Shown here one piece after another: positions 54,501 to 62,109 of a stretch of DNA of 64,000 nt. The notes under the pieces were generated by a model. That model did no database searches and was not told the DNA's origin. It was given only the letters and a program-made list of their open reading frames with translations. The stretch is from Paenibacillus sp. NAIST15-1 (GTDB lineage Bacteria; Bacillota; Bacilli; Paenibacillales; Paenibacillaceae), in assembly GCF_001894745.1 (NCBI RefSeq), contig NZ_BBYF01000009.1:62001-126000 (forward strand). The letters run 5' to 3'. Made by a program: the position numbers and the translations under genes. Numbering within the stretch: position 1 is the first letter of the stretch; each line of letters opens with the position of its first letter.

Positions 54501-56626
54501 CTCACATTTTGGAACGTATAATCGGAGATTTCCGTTCCTTGCTTAACGTCATTTTCTCCGCCATTAAGATTTAATTCATACACCTTCAAGGAACCCGTTA
54601 CAAAATCTTGCCCCTCTGTGTAAAAGTCCTTAACGACCGCTTCCTTAATCTCATTTAAATTGTAATTGAAGTCAATTTGCCATGTGATCACTTTTGTTAT
54701 CGCATTGTAGCTGCCTGTTTTGTCTCCATTTGCAACCGTATATTTATCCGGTTTCGCTTTTCCAGTTACTTTGATATAAGGAACCTGAGGAGCTTTTTCA
54801 TTCCAATCCACAAGTTTTGCTGTGTTGATTTCTTCCTTGGTGAATTTATTAGGATCAAACTTTGTTGCATATGTGATTTTATGCTTTGTTTCGATTTTCT
54901 CGATGAGAATTTCAAAGCCTGCAGCCGTCTTTGTTACGGTGTAATCTTGCCCTGCTACCAGCTTCTTCTGTGTACCAACCTCTTCAATTACAACGCTGCT
55001 TGGTACAAAATCAAATACATCCGTACTGAACGTGTCCTCAATTTTAACTTTATTCATTTTTTTACTATCAGAGTTAATTGTTAATGTCCAAGTAACCTCT
55101 TTATTCTTAAAGTCAACAATACCGTCAGATTTGCTGAAAATGACCTGATCAATTGGTTGTTTTCCAACTTCTGTTGTACCATCATGTATTTCCACACGAT
55201 TCGTAACTTCTGTGCTGTTGTACACACGGTTAACAGATTTCGTTTTGTATTCAATTTTATAGGCACTGCTAATCGATTTTTTAAATTTCAACTCGAAACC
55301 GTTCGCTGTTGGTCCGACGATGTAATCTTTCCCTTGTTCAAGTGCAGGAACCGATTTCTCCACAGCTGCGCCTGAATCCTTGATTGTCATCTCTTTAACG
55401 ACAAACGATGTTTCATCCAGCTTTTGGAGATTATTCTTATCGAAGAAATCCTTAATCCACGCATCCTTTTGATCAATGGTTCGCTCATTATAGTTGTACT
55501 CAATTGTCCATGTAATCGTCTGTGTACTAGAATCGTAATGAACTGATTTCTTGTTTAACGGTTTGCTGAATGTAATTTCCACTTCTTTTGTAACTTCATA
55601 TGGCTTGGGAAGCGTATCTCCTGTCAGCTGCGCTGAATTTTTAAATGATTTTGTTCGATAGTCTGTTCCATCTTTATAGCCAGACAAGTCAGTAATTATC
55701 GTTGCATATTCAACTCGATAAGCCTGATCGATATCGCCAAAAGCAATACTAAATTTGGAATCCTCAGGATTTATCGTAAACTTGTTAGTAACATCGGCTC
55801 CCTTTATCGCTTCACCACCATCACGACGAACGTTTATTTCGTATATTTTGATGGAGGATTTGTCTAATACTAAGCCATTTGGAAGCTCATCTCCCAATAC
55901 TGCATTTATAATATTTTCACTGTTTCGATTCAGTTCGATATTCCAATTGATATTTTTCGGATTCCTCGTCTTATCTGGTGAGCCAGATTTGGTCATATTG
56001 CTTTCATTTTTACTTTTGAAATTAATGACGAAGGAAAATCCGATATCATCAAACTTGATTTCTTGCTTGGTTCCTCCATCAAATTTGCTTTCGTCAAATT
56101 CCCGCCAAACTTCAAAAAAACCTGCCAGGCCTTGACCATTATTAATTTCATCATTAAAGGTGAATGTCACCTCACCATTCTTCGTTACAACGTAAGTACC
56201 AACAGTATCACTTCCACCTTCAAGATCACCAGTTAATTCCCGATCCACTCCAAATTGATCAGGCAATTTGAACTTGAATGTAGAGCCAGTACCATACTTA
56301 TGTCCGTCCTCAAGCTTCCAGTCAAAAATGATTTGTACCTTATCGCCGATATCAGGGCGGACTTTGGTAATATTATTACCAGCCTTATCCTTTATGGTTA
56401 CTTTCGTTATAATATTTTCATTTATCTCCCCATAAGTTGCCTTCGTCACACTAGGGGCATTCCCGTAAGTCGCATCTGTTACACTCTGCGCTGTACGATT
56501 AGAACTATCATCTAGCAATCCATCAAATGCACTCACCATAGTAGGTGGGAACACAAGATTTAATAGCAACGCAATTACTAAAAATACATATAAGGTCTTT
56601 CTACGTTCTTTCATGTCTCGTAACAT
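51575..56626 (-). CDS. LPQTG-anchored surface adhesin with Cna_B/SpaA repeats
   Basis: 1,683 residues. Signal peptide (RRKTLYVFLVIALLLNLVF...VSA), an N-terminal SdrG/collagen-binding-like domain (about 45-190), five further ~140-residue collagen-binding-type domains (about 190-915), six Cna_B/SpaA repeats (about 925-1512; each with a Lys near the start and Glu/Asn positions suited to isopeptide bonds), a Gly/Pro-rich spacer, a Thr-Pro repeat encoded by a 9-bp microsatellite, and LPQTG (1648-1652) followed by a membrane helix and a positively charged tail. A sortase would link it to peptidoglycan; the class D sortase gene at 49447 is the likely enzyme. Start ATG after GAAGAGGTGA. No riboswitch recognised upstream. 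Confidence 0.93.
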   Translation of the reverse strand: MLRDMKERRKTLYVFLVIALLLNLVFPPTMVSAFDGLLDDSSNRTAQSVTDATYGNAPSVTKATYGEINENIITKVTIKDKAGNNITKVRPDIGDKVQIIFDWKLEDGHKYGTGSTFKFKLPDQFGVDRELTGDLEGGSDTVGTYVVTKNGEVTFTFNDEINNGQGLAGFFEVWREFDESKFDGGTKQEIKFDDIGFSFVINFKSKNESNMTKSGSPDKTRNPKNINWNIELNRNSENIINAVLGDELPNGLVLDKSSIKIYEINVRRDGGEAIKGADVTNKFTINPEDSKFSIAFGDIDQAYRVEYATIITDLSGYKDGTDYRTKSFKNSAQLTGDTLPKPYEVTKEVEITFSKPLNKKSVHYDSSTQTITWTIEYNYNERTIDQKDAWIKDFFDKNNLQKLDETSFVVKEMTIKDSGAAVEKSVPALEQGKDYIVGPTANGFELKFKKSISSAYKIEYKTKSVNRVYNSTEVTNRVEIHDGTTEVGKQPIDQVIFSKSDGIVDFKNKEVTWTLTINSDSKKMNKVKIEDTFSTDVFDFVPSSVVIEEVGTQKKLVAGQDYTVTKTAAGFEILIEKIETKHKITYATKFDPNKFTKEEINTAKLVDWNEKAPQVPYIKVTGKAKPDKYTVANGDKTGSYNAITKVITWQIDFNYNLNEIKEAVVKDFYTEGQDFVTGSLKVYELNLNGGENDVKQGTEISDYTFQNVSENGQDGIVIIFTKKPINTAYRITYDTSLKGKQVYKTYKNNAKVYDMGDAGKKVFEKSAEVPPAFGGEYVSKKGEQGKGEKSDLALWKVFINRSQSFIDKGAVLTDTLSKGHTLDQKSIKLYKLGAGEAGAQTGGTLVEPLDSVAKLEFNGQTFTLTFLDSLETSYRLEYQSYIDANDGDVITNDVSFKGQIVGQGNKEAQIQVSLSGAGGGANPSGRGKLIIKKVDANNEKITLPGVEFELYDQSGTVLLEKLVTDKNGEATFTDKRFRKYKLKEVEAPKGYFIQGDGWSSVSFKKDGQIEVIKNTKGVWEFELTKVDADYPSKGLQGAIFKLQLKDEHDVYQDVPGRTDEQTDKNGKLRLKELQPGGKYQLIEVRAPEGYKLDSNPKPIQFEIKKDQTTLATRTVENTSLPGSITVIKKDEAGSALLSGAEFVLKDAKGNIIATKQTVADGILSFDNLKSGTYTLVEKAAPEGYVLNTQPITVEVKNGTDTPITVLNKLVPGTVKVIKVAAGTNTTLPGAEFRILDAHKQLAKDQTGKELTQLVTDEHGQLIIMNLNPGQYFAQETKAPVGYVLNGDLFEFTVSKKAVAEVKVPNTREPEVPKTGTAKLVKVDAANEERKLPGAEFRLLDANKQPVKDQAGVELPLLITNEHGEVTIPNLNPGKYYAEETKAPVGYVLNTELIEFDVNAGKEAVVIVRNTLALPPTGSVKLIKIAYDNKEKKLSGAKFRLLDAEKQPVKDEAGVELPILTTDTNGEASLPALKPGKYFFEETEAPSGYIRNTTLNGFEITRGQLTVVTVENVRYTDGGGGGKTDPYEPWEPSKPDDKTPPKTDPNISTVPGQIVDPTVPKTPTTPTTPTTPTTPTTPTTPTTPGTTTDPDQPTVPGETTDPDTGNTTEPGGNMGNPDGDKDDEGNPDDADLGGKTDSKKPNPKPGSKLPQTGEEAPASPIVGMILITAAALMWIARKRLFVRR
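51879..51950 (+). repeat. 9-bp microsatellite inside the LPQTG adhesin gene
   Basis: Seven perfect tandem copies of GGCGTTGTT (plus-strand view) and a degenerate eighth, encoding alternating Pro-Thr-Thr on the minus strand. The unit is a multiple of three, so copy-number change would alter stalk length without a frameshift. Confidence 0.9.
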
Positions 56627-56913
56627 TCACCTCTTCAGCTTTAGTTCGAGCTTCAACTTCATTTCCCGTAATCGGTTAATAAAGTGCAGCTCCCCCCTTC
56701 CTTACCGGCTCTATGTATAGCTGCTTCTGCTTCAACGATTAGGCGAGAGTCTACTTACACAATAATCCATGATTCTGAACAAAAACTGAAACATACGCGG
56801 TTCACTCTTTAAACGAATTTTAAACGAACGATCGACCTCTCCTTAATCTTCACCCTTTACGCTCAATAGACAGAGGCAAGTACGCTCTGAAGAACGGGAG
56901 GAATAGGAACGTT

Positions 56914-58362
56914 ATGCGGCTCTATGAAATATTGCTGGCTTTCTCTTGCTTTGCATTATTGATAAGTACTCTATTTACACACAAACTGCCCCGGCTAACC
57001 GGCATCGTAGCCAGTACAATCAGCATGTCCATTCTCACGCTGCACTTGTGGCAAGAGGGTTATCGATGGCAGATGTTCGGCGTGTACAACCTAACTATCG
57101 TAGTAACGGGGAGTCTATGTTGGAAAAGTATACGGTCATCTAGCACGTTCAATCTGTGGAAATCTGTGCGCTATACTTTATTTGGCCTATCCTGCGTCGT
57201 AATCACATTGACCGTCTTGTTGTCGTCATGCTTGCCTGTTTTTCAGCTGCCGAAACTGGAGGGCCCCTATCAAGTAGGCACATTTGCGATGTCGCTAACG
57301 GATGAAGGTCGAGAGGAGATCTATACAGAGAATGGTGGAGATAAACGTAAAATCCTTGTGCAATTCTGGTACCCCGCACAAGTAGATAATGTGCAGAAGA
57401 CCGTACCTGTCTTTCCTGAGGATCCAAAGATGCTCGCGTCCTATAAAAAGGGATTATCATCATTTATCAGGCTCCCTGAACCGATATTCGATTATTGGAA
57501 GTACATCCGCAGCAATGCCTATGAAGAAGCAGCAGTACAGCCTACTTCCGTTCCCTATCCATTAATAATCATCAATCATGGAATGGGGACAACCCGATTG
57601 CTTCATGTGTCTCAAGCCGAACAGATGGCCAGCCACGGTTATATTGTCGCTTCCATCGACCATCCGTACAGCACAGTAGCTACAGCGTTTCCAGATGGCA
57701 CAAATACAGACTATCGAACTACTTTCAACATGGATAATTTCTATACGGTAGGCAAATCTATCGGAACGGTATGGACGGAGGATGTGAATTTCGTCATTCG
57801 CCAGTTGGATGGCTTGAATACTGGTCACATGCCAAGCCCACTTACGGGCGCCATCAACATGGACAAGATTGGTGTCATGGGCCATTCCTTCGGGGGCGCG
57901 ACCGCATTTAACGTCTTGAACACGAACCCCCGCGTCAAGGCGGCGGTCAATATGGATGGCTCTCTCTATGAATTAGACATCAATAGACTAGCCGACAAGC
58001 CCGCCCTATTCCTGAAGGCTGATAAGTTCACCGAGATGAAGGAGCAGCAGCGTAAGGGGCTTATTACAGATACGAAGATGAGCAGCATCATTGCACAAGA
58101 GCTTGCCATAATGGAGAAAGTAAAGCAGCACGGTGGAAGCATCATTCAATTGGAAGGTGCAAAGCATTATAATTTCACCGACCTGCAGCTCTATTCGAAT
58201 CTCCTGCAATACGCCGGTATTACAGGAACAATCGATGGGTACAGAGGGGCATCTGTCGTCAATCACTATGTTCTGGATTTCTTCAATAAGAACCTGAAGG
58301 GTACTGGCGGAGCGCTGATGAAAGGCGCCAGCAGTGAATATCCCGAAGTTACGTTTCATTGA
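56914..58362 (+). CDS. Membrane-anchored alpha/beta hydrolase (PAF-acetylhydrolase-like)
   Basis: 482 residues. N-terminal membrane part with four hydrophobic segments (about 1-115), then an alpha/beta hydrolase domain: oxyanion-type PLIIINHGMGTTRLLH, nucleophile elbow GHSFGG, a DGS acid region and a late His in GAKHYNFTD. The nucleophile context and length fit the platelet-activating-factor acetylhydrolase/lipase family. ATG at 56914 follows GGGAGGAATAGG. A hairpin follows at 58384. Substrate unknown; lipids or esters in the membrane are plausible. Confidence 0.85.
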   Translation: MRLYEILLAFSCFALLISTLFTHKLPRLTGIVASTISMSILTLHLWQEGYRWQMFGVYNLTIVVTGSLCWKSIRSSSTFNLWKSVRYTLFGLSCVVITLTVLLSSCLPVFQLPKLEGPYQVGTFAMSLTDEGREEIYTENGGDKRKILVQFWYPAQVDNVQKTVPVFPEDPKMLASYKKGLSSFIRLPEPIFDYWKYIRSNAYEEAAVQPTSVPYPLIIINHGMGTTRLLHVSQAEQMASHGYIVASIDHPYSTVATAFPDGTNTDYRTTFNMDNFYTVGKSIGTVWTEDVNFVIRQLDGLNTGHMPSPLTGAINMDKIGVMGHSFGGATAFNVLNTNPRVKAAVNMDGSLYELDINRLADKPALFLKADKFTEMKEQQRKGLITDTKMSSIIAQELAIMEKVKQHGGSIIQLEGAKHYNFTDLQLYSNLLQYAGITGTIDGYRGASVVNHYVLDFFNKNLKGTGGALMKGASSEYPEVTFH

Positions 58363-58383
58363 TACACAATAGTAATGCTACTA

Positions 58384-58419
58384 GGCCGGGAAAGGCAGTC
58401 TTCCTTCCCTTCCCGGCCC
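58384..58419 (+). terminator. Hairpin after the hydrolase gene
   Basis: GGCCGGGAA and TTCCCGGCC form a stem; no long T-run follows. Confidence 0.45.
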
Positions 58420-58479
58420 CAGTCTAATGAAGATAAAAAATCAATTACAGGGTAAGAGTCCGATTTAATCATAAGTAAT

Positions 58480-58496
58480 ATACCGACGGTTGGTAT
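58480..58496. promoter_or_regulatory. TetR-type operator, downstream copy
   Basis: Palindrome ATACCGACGGTTGGTAT, followed by CTAT. It matches the operator in front of the tetR operon at 16 of 17 positions and continues identically for four bases. It sits after the last gene of that operon. Confidence 0.6.
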
Positions 58497-58519
58497 CTAT
58501 TTGTGCAAAAAAAGTTGTT

Positions 58520-58858
58520 CTACCCCTTACTTGAAATTCGGCGGACATTCCATACATTGATACCTGCAACCACAATTCCGGAGCCGAGCAAGCTTAATCC
58601 CCATCCCGTCTGACCAAGCCCAAGTACGACTCCTCCTACAGTCAGCAGCAGCAGTCCGATACCACCACTTATTATAGCACCTCTGTATGCCGCCTTCCGA
58701 GATGGGTGTGCAGCTTGATAAGCCTGATTCATTGCTCTCTTGTAGGTGCTGTCGGACAGCCTCTTCGTTGATTCAAGCAGCCTCTTATTTCTCATTTTCA
58801 CGCTCTCCCCATCTCCAATTTCTTCCTTATCTTCATCACAGGCACCCCTCATTCTCAC
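58520..58858 (-). CDS. Small membrane protein, third gene of the tetR operon
   Basis: 112 residues with a charged N-terminal half (KRLLESTKRLSDSTYKRAM) and two hydrophobic segments near residues 60-100 (GAIISGGIGLLLLTVGGVVLGLG, WGLSLLGSGIVVAG). GTG start at 58858 overlaps the TGA of the upstream gene (GTGA), with AGGA 8 nt upstream, indicating translational coupling; a start at 58795 after GGGGAGAG is an alternative. No recognised family. Co-regulated with TetR by position. Confidence 0.7.
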   Translation of the reverse strand: MRMRGACDEDKEEIGDGESVKMRNKRLLESTKRLSDSTYKRAMNQAYQAAHPSRKAAYRGAIISGGIGLLLLTVGGVVLGLGQTGWGLSLLGSGIVVAGINVWNVRRISSKG

Positions 58859-59043
58859 TTTGCAATTCCTAAGTTAATAACTGCACTTGCTAAAGCACAT
58901 ACGCCAAACAGAACCGCCCAGGTTGCCCAAGTGCTTGTATCGCCACGCCGCTTGCTCAGCACGAGTCCGATGATTCCCGCTATTAGAACCACACTCGCGA
59001 TGACAGATCCAACTATAAATCCTACATGCATTTGCAATGTCAT
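58855..59043 (-). CDS. Small two-helix membrane protein, second gene of the tetR operon
   Basis: About 62 residues, nearly all hydrophobic: two transmembrane helices (GFIVGSVIASVVLIAGIIGL and WAVLFGVCALASAVINLGI) separated by SKRRGDTSTW. Located 8 nt after the tetR stop, with AAGGAGGAG in between; the ATG at 59043 is very close to that site and a TTG two codons later has better spacing. The longer upstream frame overlaps tetR in another frame and is rejected. Function unknown; expression is probably linked to TetR. Confidence 0.72.
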   Translation of the reverse strand: MTLQMHVGFIVGSVIASVVLIAGIIGLVLSKRRGDTSTWATWAVLFGVCALASAVINLGIAK

Positions 59044-59051
59044 CTCCTCCT

Positions 59052-59711
59052 TCACTCTACATTCAGGAAAGCCCCCATGTTCTTGTATTGCTCCATCGCT
59101 TTCTGAATCAAGCTGTCGCTGACAACATCCACGCCTAATTGCTTCATCATTAGCTGCAGAAATTGGAGACGTCGAATGGTTCCCTCGATGTCTCGCATGA
59201 ACAGTACCGGGTTCATCCATACGTTCAACAGCAGCAAGAACACTTCTGCGCATTCATCGGGATATTCCGTCCTAATCGATCCATCTTCCATCCCTTGCTT
59301 CATAATAGAAGCAAGCTGCTTCGCATCCTGCAGTACGCAATCCTTGATCCCATTCACGACAAACTGTGGATTATGGATCTGTGAGCATAGGAGAGCATCA
59401 AGAGAGTGCGCATCGTGATCGACTGCAAGAGCTTCCAATAGGGAAATGAGCTTCTCGCGGGCATTCGGTGCTTGAGTACTCTGTATTAAGGTCTGGAACA
59501 TGTCTGCTGCACGATCTGAGCGCTGGTTCATAACCGCCTCCAAAATCTCTTCCTTGGACGTAAAGTGATGATAGATCGCTCCCTTGGACATTCCTACTTC
59601 ATTAATAATGTCTTGAATACTCGTTTTGTCATAACCCTTTTCCATGAAGAGTTTTGCAGATACCGCCATAATCTGCTCCAGCGTCTGTTCTGGATATTTG
59701 TTTCTTGCCAT
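59052..59711 (-). CDS. TetR/AcrR-family transcriptional regulator
   Basis: About 219 residues. N-terminal helix-turn-helix: NKYPEQTLEQIMAVSAKLFMEKGYDKTSIQDIINEVGMSKGAIYHHFTSKEEIL, with the canonical GAIYHHF recognition helix. The remainder is a helical ligand-binding domain (ILEAVMNQRSDRAADMFQTL ...). ATG ending at 59711 after GGAGGAGG. A perfect palindromic operator overlaps the promoter region just upstream (59734-59750), implying autorepression; a second copy lies downstream of the operon. Ligand unknown. Confidence 0.92.
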   Translation of the reverse strand: MARNKYPEQTLEQIMAVSAKLFMEKGYDKTSIQDIINEVGMSKGAIYHHFTSKEEILEAVMNQRSDRAADMFQTLIQSTQAPNAREKLISLLEALAVDHDAHSLDALLCSQIHNPQFVVNGIKDCVLQDAKQLASIMKQGMEDGSIRTEYPDECAEVFLLLLNVWMNPVLFMRDIEGTIRRLQFLQLMMKQLGVDVVSDSLIQKAMEQYKNMGAFLNVE

Positions 59712-59733
59712 ACTGTTTTCCTCCTCCATTTTA

Positions 59734-59750
59734 ATACCGACCGTTGGTAT
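59734..59750. promoter_or_regulatory. TetR-type operator in the tetR promoter
   Basis: ATACCGACCGTTGGTAT, near-perfect inverted repeat, about 23 nt before the tetR start and directly after a TATACT -10-like box on the minus strand. Confidence 0.7.
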
Positions 59751-59841
59751 CTATAAGTATAATGTCATAATCACAGCCTTCCGTCAATGTTCTCCTGAGT
59801 CTGTTCTTTCTGCTATCCCGAATCCATTACCAAGAAAACGA

Positions 59842-59872
59842 TTGACTCTCCCGTGACGGGAGACTCTATACT
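59842..59872 (+). promoter_or_regulatory. MerR-type promoter with operator in a 19-nt spacer
   Basis: TTGACT at 59842-59847 and TATACT at 59867-59872 separated by exactly 19 nt. The spacer holds the palindrome CTCCCG-TGA-CGGGAG. The long spacer with a central palindrome is the mark of promoters that MerR-family proteins bind and twist. It lies directly before the merR gene, implying autoregulation. Confidence 0.8.
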
Positions 59873-59899
59873 CGTAATAGAGAGAAGGGAGACATCAGG

Positions 59900-60874
59900 A
59901 TGGAAGGATACTATTCAATCGGGGAAGTATCAAAACGGACTGGCGCAACCGTTAAAACGATTCGTTATTATGATGAAATTCAACTGCTGCCAGCTTCAAA
60001 GCTCAACTCCACCGGATATCGCTACTATAACGATGAAGATATCGCCCAGCTGGAGCTTATCTTATTACTGCGATACCTTGGCTTTGCTGTTCAGGAAATC
60101 AAGCAAATGCTGCAGCATGATATGCCAGTGTCCACTTCAATCCAGTGGCAGCTGGAGGCTATAGAGCAGCAGATCGAGCATTTAGGACAAATGAAGCAAA
60201 TTCTTGTTCATGCCCAAGAGCAGCAGCATCGGGGAGCTCCACTTGCTTATCTGCACGACATTGCAGACATTGTCCATAAAAGCAGTCGGCAGCGGCAGCA
60301 ATTTATCGCTAGCAAGATGCAGCATGCACTAAGTGCGAAGCAGCTGCCCGATCGTTGGCGAGAGCAAGTTCTTACCGCTTGTATTGGGTTCGTCCCGAAG
60401 GAGCAGGAGCTGACTGAGGATCAGCTTCACGCATGGTCAAGGATGAGTGCCATGCTGGACGACCCTGCCTTTGTCCAAGAAATAAATCAGAAGCTTAAAC
60501 CATATTGGGATGCGATATCAAGCCAACAGCTTGACCCTTCCCCGTGGGGAGAGCAATATGTGACAATTACGAACACAGTCCTTGCCCTAATCGAAGCTGG
60601 AGAGAACGAGTGCAGTACAAAGATGCAGCAAGCCGCGCTTGATTACGTGTCGCTCGTCACCGGATCCACACCGCCTATTACACTGGATCTAGTGCGCTCC
60701 TTCCTCGAGCATGGGGAGGCAATGACTTCAGAGCGTGTTCAGCAATGGTGGGAGCTGGTTACTGCACTCAATCCATCGCTTGCTCCGCAGGCGCGAGCGC
60801 AACATATGATTGCGCGGACATTGGCATATATGGCCGGTGAATCTAAGTGGACGGCTGGAGGTGAATCAACATGA
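59900..60874 (+). CDS. MerR-family regulator with a large C-terminal domain
   Basis: 324 residues. N-terminal MerR helix-turn-helix and wing (YYSIGEVSKRTGATVKTIRYYDE ... STGYRYYNDEDI), a dimerisation helix (about 75-120), and a ~200-residue helical C-terminal domain of the TipAS-unrelated, four-helix type with FVPKEQELTEDQLHAWSRMSAM. ATG at 59900 after GAAGGGAGAC. Overlaps the following hydrolase gene by ATGA, so both are co-translated. Promoter has the MerR-type 19-nt spacer. The ligand is probably hydrophobic or a drug, from family habit only. Confidence 0.87.
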   Translation: MEGYYSIGEVSKRTGATVKTIRYYDEIQLLPASKLNSTGYRYYNDEDIAQLELILLLRYLGFAVQEIKQMLQHDMPVSTSIQWQLEAIEQQIEHLGQMKQILVHAQEQQHRGAPLAYLHDIADIVHKSSRQRQQFIASKMQHALSAKQLPDRWREQVLTACIGFVPKEQELTEDQLHAWSRMSAMLDDPAFVQEINQKLKPYWDAISSQQLDPSPWGEQYVTITNTVLALIEAGENECSTKMQQAALDYVSLVTGSTPPITLDLVRSFLEHGEAMTSERVQQWWELVTALNPSLAPQARAQHMIARTLAYMAGESKWTAGGEST

Positions 60875-61701
60875 CCATGGTTGATGCACAGCGTATTCCT
60901 GTTGCTGATGGACATATACATATCGCTTCCTATGGCATGAATCACGAGGAGCCTGTCATGCTGCTCCATGGCACCGCAGCCTATCATTATTGCTGGCGCA
61001 TCGTAGCCGAGCAGTTAGCATCACAATATCGCATCTACTGTCTTGATTTGCTTGGTTCTGGGTTCAGCGATAAGCCGCGGACAGCCACATACAGCAAACG
61101 AGCACAAGCTAAGCGAATTCAGACTGTTATTGAAGCGCTAGACTGCGGTTCTGTCCATCTTGTCGGCCACTCCATGGGCGGTGAAATCGCGGTACACTTA
61201 GCCTTGCAGGCTCCTCATCTGGTGCGCAGCTTGACCCTCGTCGCTCCCGACGGCTTCCGCCGCGGTGTAGCCTCACCTGTGAAATGGGCTGCCCGCAAAG
61301 GCTGGATGGAAGGTATATTTCGTGGGGCGATGAAGCGCCAGTTGAAGCCGGGCACGCTTGCTCGGATGCTTCGTTTGCCACTGGAGCATATGACCCCTGC
61401 ATTTATGGACAGCTGGACGAAGCCCTATCAGGATCCGAATATTCCTTATGTCATTGCCAAGACATTGGCTGACGACGATACAGGCGCCATCGCGCCTCGA
61501 GCCTCGGAGATCGCCACTCCCACGATGCTGATCTATGGCTCAACCGATAAGATGATTCCAATGCGGGTGTTCCGGCAATATGAACAGACAATACCCGGCA
61601 TTTGCACAGAAATATATGACGGATTCGGCCACGTTCTTATGGAAGAATGCCCTGATCGGCTGGCAGCATCTATTCGTTCCTTTATCGACAAGATCAAATG
61701 A
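60871..61701 (+). CDS. Alpha/beta hydrolase coupled to the MerR gene
   Basis: 276-residue alpha/beta hydrolase. Oxyanion region MLLHGTAAYHYCW, nucleophile elbow GHSMGG, acid in IYGSTDKMIP and catalytic His in GFGHVLMEECPDR. Fits the epoxide hydrolase/haloperoxidase-like or lactonase group. ATG at 60871 overlaps the TGA of merR (ATGA), showing translational coupling and probably co-regulation with the MerR-type sensor. It may detoxify the compound sensed by MerR; this is inference from gene order. Confidence 0.87.
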   Translation: MTMVDAQRIPVADGHIHIASYGMNHEEPVMLLHGTAAYHYCWRIVAEQLASQYRIYCLDLLGSGFSDKPRTATYSKRAQAKRIQTVIEALDCGSVHLVGHSMGGEIAVHLALQAPHLVRSLTLVAPDGFRRGVASPVKWAARKGWMEGIFRGAMKRQLKPGTLARMLRLPLEHMTPAFMDSWTKPYQDPNIPYVIAKTLADDDTGAIAPRASEIATPTMLIYGSTDKMIPMRVFRQYEQTIPGICTEIYDGFGHVLMEECPDRLAASIRSFIDKIK

Positions 61702-61774
61702 GGCATGATAAGTGGAAGCAGATCTACTTGTAACAAGAGAGGCACACAGTAACGCTGGTTGTTAGAATGCCAAT

Positions 61775-61911
61775 AAGTTGTATAGAATACAACTTACGAA
61801 ATCTGTTCGTAGGAAATAGACAGGTTATGTTGTATAGCATGCAGCATTTTTCCGTGGCAGAGGACAAATATGACCCGCTCAAAAAGGCTCTTGTTGCACA
61901 GTGTGCAGCAT
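61775..61911. repeat. Three related 21-nt hairpin repeats in an intergenic region
   Basis: Units start at 61775, 61827 and 61891. Arms (7 nt) and 3-nt centre: GTTGTAT-AGA-ATACAAC; GTTGTAT-AGC-ATGCAGC; GTTGCAC-AGT-GTGCAGC. Base pairs are kept by compensatory or G-U changes. They could be operator sites of a dimeric protein or RNA hairpins. The stretch 61702-62109 has no gene. Confidence 0.6.
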
Positions 61912-61989
61912 TGACCCGAAATCGGCCCTATTAAGCTCAACATTCTTGCATTTCATACAACACAACATGCCGGAAGCACACCCATCATT

Positions 61990-62032
61990 AAAAACAGGGG
62001 TGCCCCGAAGTCATGACTTTCGGAACACCCCC
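61990..62032 (-). terminator. Terminator of the stalk/GH18 gene
   Basis: Minus strand GGGGTG...CACCCC outer stem with inner CCGAAAGTCATGACTTCGG, then five T; about 80 nt after the stop at 62110. Confidence 0.8.
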
Positions 62033-62109
62033 ATAAGGAATTTATAGGATTGTGGTGTACAACACGCTCTATTCCAATAAAAAATGATAAGTGCTTGCTC
62101 GATTTCCTG

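Noticed and set aside
56627..56913. Possible riboswitch upstream of the LPQTG adhesin
   Set aside because: No GCAAAGC core or other class I landmarks are present; only a weak GCAGCT/AGCTGC repeat was found, which is self-complementary by chance.
59044..59253. A 132-residue frame covering the small membrane protein and part of tetR
   Set aside because: The first 70 residues overlap tetR in another frame and look like random translation; the ribosome site near 59,048 marks the true start.
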